8,272 bases of DNA, taken from positions 1 through 8,272 of the forward strand of contig JAQUSA010000023.1 of assembly GCA_028715315.1 (NCBI GenBank). The letters are read 5' to 3'. A program made the translations under genes and the position numbers. Positions 6,286 through 8,272 of this stretch are shown here, piece by piece. The DNA is from Candidatus Omnitrophota bacterium (lineage in GTDB: Bacteria; Omnitrophota; Gorgyraeia; Pluralincolimonadales; Pluralincolimonadaceae). Below the pieces are notes generated by a model that worked only from the letters and a program-made list of their open reading frames with translations, was not told where the DNA came from and searched no databases. Each line of letters begins with the position of its first letter. Positions within the stretch are counted from its first letter, which is position 1.

Positions 6286-8272
6286 ATGAGGAAAGTCAGA
6301 AAAGACCTGCTCCCTCACCCGAAAATAGCTTTGATCGCCCCCCTGGTTATTTCCTGCCGTGCCCGAAACCGCAGGGGCGTCGCGCTGATACTTACCGTGG
6401 GCATCCTTGCCCTCCTGGCGCTGATAGGCACATCTTTTGCGATAAACATGACCACCGATTATAAGGGGACTAAGAATTCCGTCAGCATTGTCAAGGCAAG
6501 GTATCTTGCGGAGGCCGGTATATGCAGGGCGGCCGCGGAACTGCGTTACGGGGCCGGAGGGTTCACCAGCGACGCAATCGACTCCTCGACCGAAACGTGG
6601 GCCGGGACAGACCCTTATTCGGCTGATATCGGCAGCAATAACAGCGGGTATGTAGTGACAAGGATATCCGATTGCGCCGGCCGCATATTTATTAACGACA
6701 CGAACCCGAACCTTAGGAATATCCTCGCCAGCCTCGCCTCGGCCTGCGGCCTGGCCGCTTCAGACGGGGAGGCGATATTCGATAACCGCCCGGCCGGAGG
6801 ATACTCGTCCTCTGAGGAGATAAGAACTGTGCCTGGTTTTACCCAGGCCAAATATGACGCGTTAGCGGATTTCGTGACGGTACGCGCGTATGTGGACCCG
6901 GATGTCTCCTCTGCAGCGTATCCGTATGCCGCGGCCCCAAGGGCTCCGGTAAATGTCAACACGGCCGGCAGGGAAGTCCTGATAGCGGTGCTTAACGGCA
7001 TCAGCGACGGATCGGGTACGGTCTCTTCCGCTGAGGCGGCTTCGCTCGCCGACCACCTGATCAATGGCAGGCCTTACGCGACATATGACCAGCTTTGGGC
7101 GAGGCTGCTTACCGCGGAAACCCTCGGTTATATATCGGACGGGGACGCCGCCATCGCTTTGGCGAACGCTAACCCTAACACGGACCTGATGAGGTTCAAT
7201 CCTAATTTTTCCTGGCGCTATAAACACGTATCAAAGGGCAACCCGAACGACGTTTCGGGTTATGACAGCAACGGCGCCCCATATGCCGTCGACAAGGCCT
7301 CGTTGACCGTATATACCACGGAATTTTCCTTTAATTCAGGCGGCTATTACGAGATAGAATCGACCGGCATAGCGCGCAACGCGGCCGGCATGCAGGCCGC
7401 GACGAAGAGCCTACGCGCATGCGTAAAACTTTTTGATATATGGAGGCAGACCACCCAGGCGCAGTTTGCGCTGGGGACTCCCGGCAACGTCGAGCTCTAT
7501 CCGGAACCCCCGACGGCCGCGGCCGCGTCCTATGACGGGCAGGTCATGATCTCCAGGATGCATTCGGCTACACCTGCGGCGGGAAGCCCTCATTTTTTGC
7601 ATAAGATGGACGGCCTGGACGCCGACAGCGCCGGCGGAAGCGCGGCCAGGACAAGTTTCGCGTGGGTGCCGCTGAACCCGAACCTCGCGAGCGTCATCGA
7701 CGCGGCCGACCCGGGAAATATCTTTCCCGACGGCCTCTTCTTCCCGAGGAACGATGCGACCACTAACTACTGGTTCCGCCCCGAGGGAAATATCGATTCC
7801 GCGGACGGCACCCTCGAGATATGGTTCAAGCCGAACTGGCAGTACCATTATGCGACGTTCAACAACGCATGGCATTCCGCGAAGGTCTTCGAGGCGCAGA
7901 ACAGGGGGACCGGCGGAGGCGGGTTCAACTGGGGCAACTCCTCGATGGACCTCTATATCGCCGCGGACGACGACACGCTGCGCTGGAGGATCAACAACAA
8001 GAACGGCACGCAGTACACGATGCAGGCGACGATGCCCAACACCTGGAAGCCGGGGACATGGCATCATATCGCGATTACGTGGGATTACGAGGATTTCCTT
8101 AATGACCCGGCGTGCGCCCAGGTATTCTATATCGACGGAAGCAGCGTCATGTCATGGAACATAAAGAACGAGCCGTACCAGTTCATCGGCGATAACGGCC
8201 TCGAGTTCGGCTGCGATACGCCCTACCAGGAACCGCCGAACGCGACTTACGGGGAGGTAAGGATATTCGCCT
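6286..8272 (+). CDS. GspK-like minor pseudopilin fused to a C-terminal LamG/concanavalin-like domain (partial, runs off right edge)
   Basis: This frame is open from ATG 6286 to the window end (662 codons, no stop). RRG(31)-VALIL followed by a hydrophobic helix (32-52) and ARYLAEAGICRAAAEL matches the N-terminus of type II secretion minor pseudopilins. Like GspK, it lacks the Glu at +5 after the prepilin-peptidase site. GRIFINDTNPNL (132-143) and PVNVNTAGREVL (221 onward), with SLADHLINGRPY downstream, match the GspK helical domain. From about 484 a LamG-like jelly roll follows (GTLEIWFKP near 507-515, TWHHIAITWD near 591-600, VFYIDG near 613-618, GEVRIF at the edge). GspK proteins are usually about 300-350 residues, so the lectin-like extension is unusual. 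It would sit at a pseudopilus tip or on a secreted appendage. The 31-residue leader is long and contains its own hydrophobic patch. AAGGGGGG ends 10 nt before ATG 6286, and 52 nt separate it from the PEP-CTERM gene, with no terminator. Confidence 0.8.
   Translation, partial: MRKVRKDLLPHPKIALIAPLVISCRARNRRGVALILTVGILALLALIGTSFAINMTTDYKGTKNSVSIVKARYLAEAGICRAAAELRYGAGGFTSDAIDSSTETWAGTDPYSADIGSNNSGYVVTRISDCAGRIFINDTNPNLRNILASLASACGLAASDGEAIFDNRPAGGYSSSEEIRTVPGFTQAKYDALADFVTVRAYVDPDVSSAAYPYAAAPRAPVNVNTAGREVLIAVLNGISDGSGTVSSAEAASLADHLINGRPYATYDQLWARLLTAETLGYISDGDAAIALANANPNTDLMRFNPNFSWRYKHVSKGNPNDVSGYDSNGAPYAVDKASLTVYTTEFSFNSGGYYEIESTGIARNAAGMQAATKSLRACVKLFDIWRQTTQAQFALGTPGNVELYPEPPTAAAASYDGQVMISRMHSATPAAGSPHFLHKMDGLDADSAGGSAARTSFAWVPLNPNLASVIDAADPGNIFPDGLFFPRNDATTNYWFRPEGNIDSADGTLEIWFKPNWQYHYATFNNAWHSAKVFEAQNRGTGGGGFNWGNSSMDLYIAADDDTLRWRINNKNGTQYTMQATMPNTWKPGTWHHIAITWDYEDFLNDPACAQVFYIDGSSVMSWNIKNEPYQFIGDNGLEFGCDTPYQEPPNATYGEVRIFA

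Noticed and set aside
7411..8067. 218-codon minus-strand frame under the right-hand gene
   Set aside because: It is a shadow of the GspK-LamG frame, which continues without a stop through the whole stretch and shows clear domains.
7754..8164. 136-codon plus-strand frame in another phase
   Set aside because: The product is Arg/Thr/Ser-rich low complexity and overlaps the LamG coding frame; it has no ribosome binding site.
1..8272. CRISPR arrays, tRNA/rRNA genes, insertion sequences, phage genes
   Set aside because: No regularly spaced repeats, cloverleaf-like segments, transposase motifs or terminal inverted repeats were seen by eye on either strand.

Overview
The window is an 8.3 kb stretch, densely coded on the + strand, from a Gram-negative-type bacterium with a PEP-CTERM/exosortase surface-sorting system. 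Ile codons are strongly biased to ATA despite GC-rich genes, Arg is often AGG, and PEP-CTERM genes sit beside a type II secretion-type pseudopilin. Together these resemble uncultivated PVC-related lineages such as Omnitrophota. That placement is an inference from style; there is no phylogenetic marker in the window.

Region 1 (1-4719) is a tightly packed carbohydrate-use operon. A possible upstream gene ends at the left edge. It is followed by a GH130-type mannoside phosphorylase (48-977), a ROK-family sugar kinase (974-1885) and a large secreted clan GH-A glycosidase (1882-4719). The last three overlap by 4 nt at each junction (ATAA, then ATGA), which suggests translational coupling. The likely logic is that the secreted enzyme cuts a polysaccharide outside the cytoplasm, the phosphorylase cleaves imported oligosaccharides to a sugar 1-phosphate, and the kinase phosphorylates the free hexose. 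The kinase has no conventional start codon in the right place. The best-supported start is AUA at 974, with a good Shine-Dalgarno 6 nt upstream.

Region 2 (4720-4908) is the only sizeable intergenic gap. It holds a near-consensus sigma-70 promoter (TTGACA, 17 nt, TATATT, with a TGn extension). The predicted leader of about 125 nt carries two pairs of TATAC boxes, each pair phased by exactly 10 bp, with a shared 11-nt direct repeat.

Region 3 (4909-8272) is a surface/export module. Two small PEP-CTERM proteins are followed by a long open frame that runs off the right edge. Translated by hand, that frame reads as a GspK-like minor pseudopilin fused to a C-terminal LamG/concanavalin-like domain. 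The PEP-CTERM proteins look like stand-alone jelly-roll modules, and the first resembles the modules that bracket the glycosidase. The neighbourhood therefore looks like a glycan capture, degradation and use locus beside an export/pseudopilus locus. Functional coupling between the two halves is a hypothesis.
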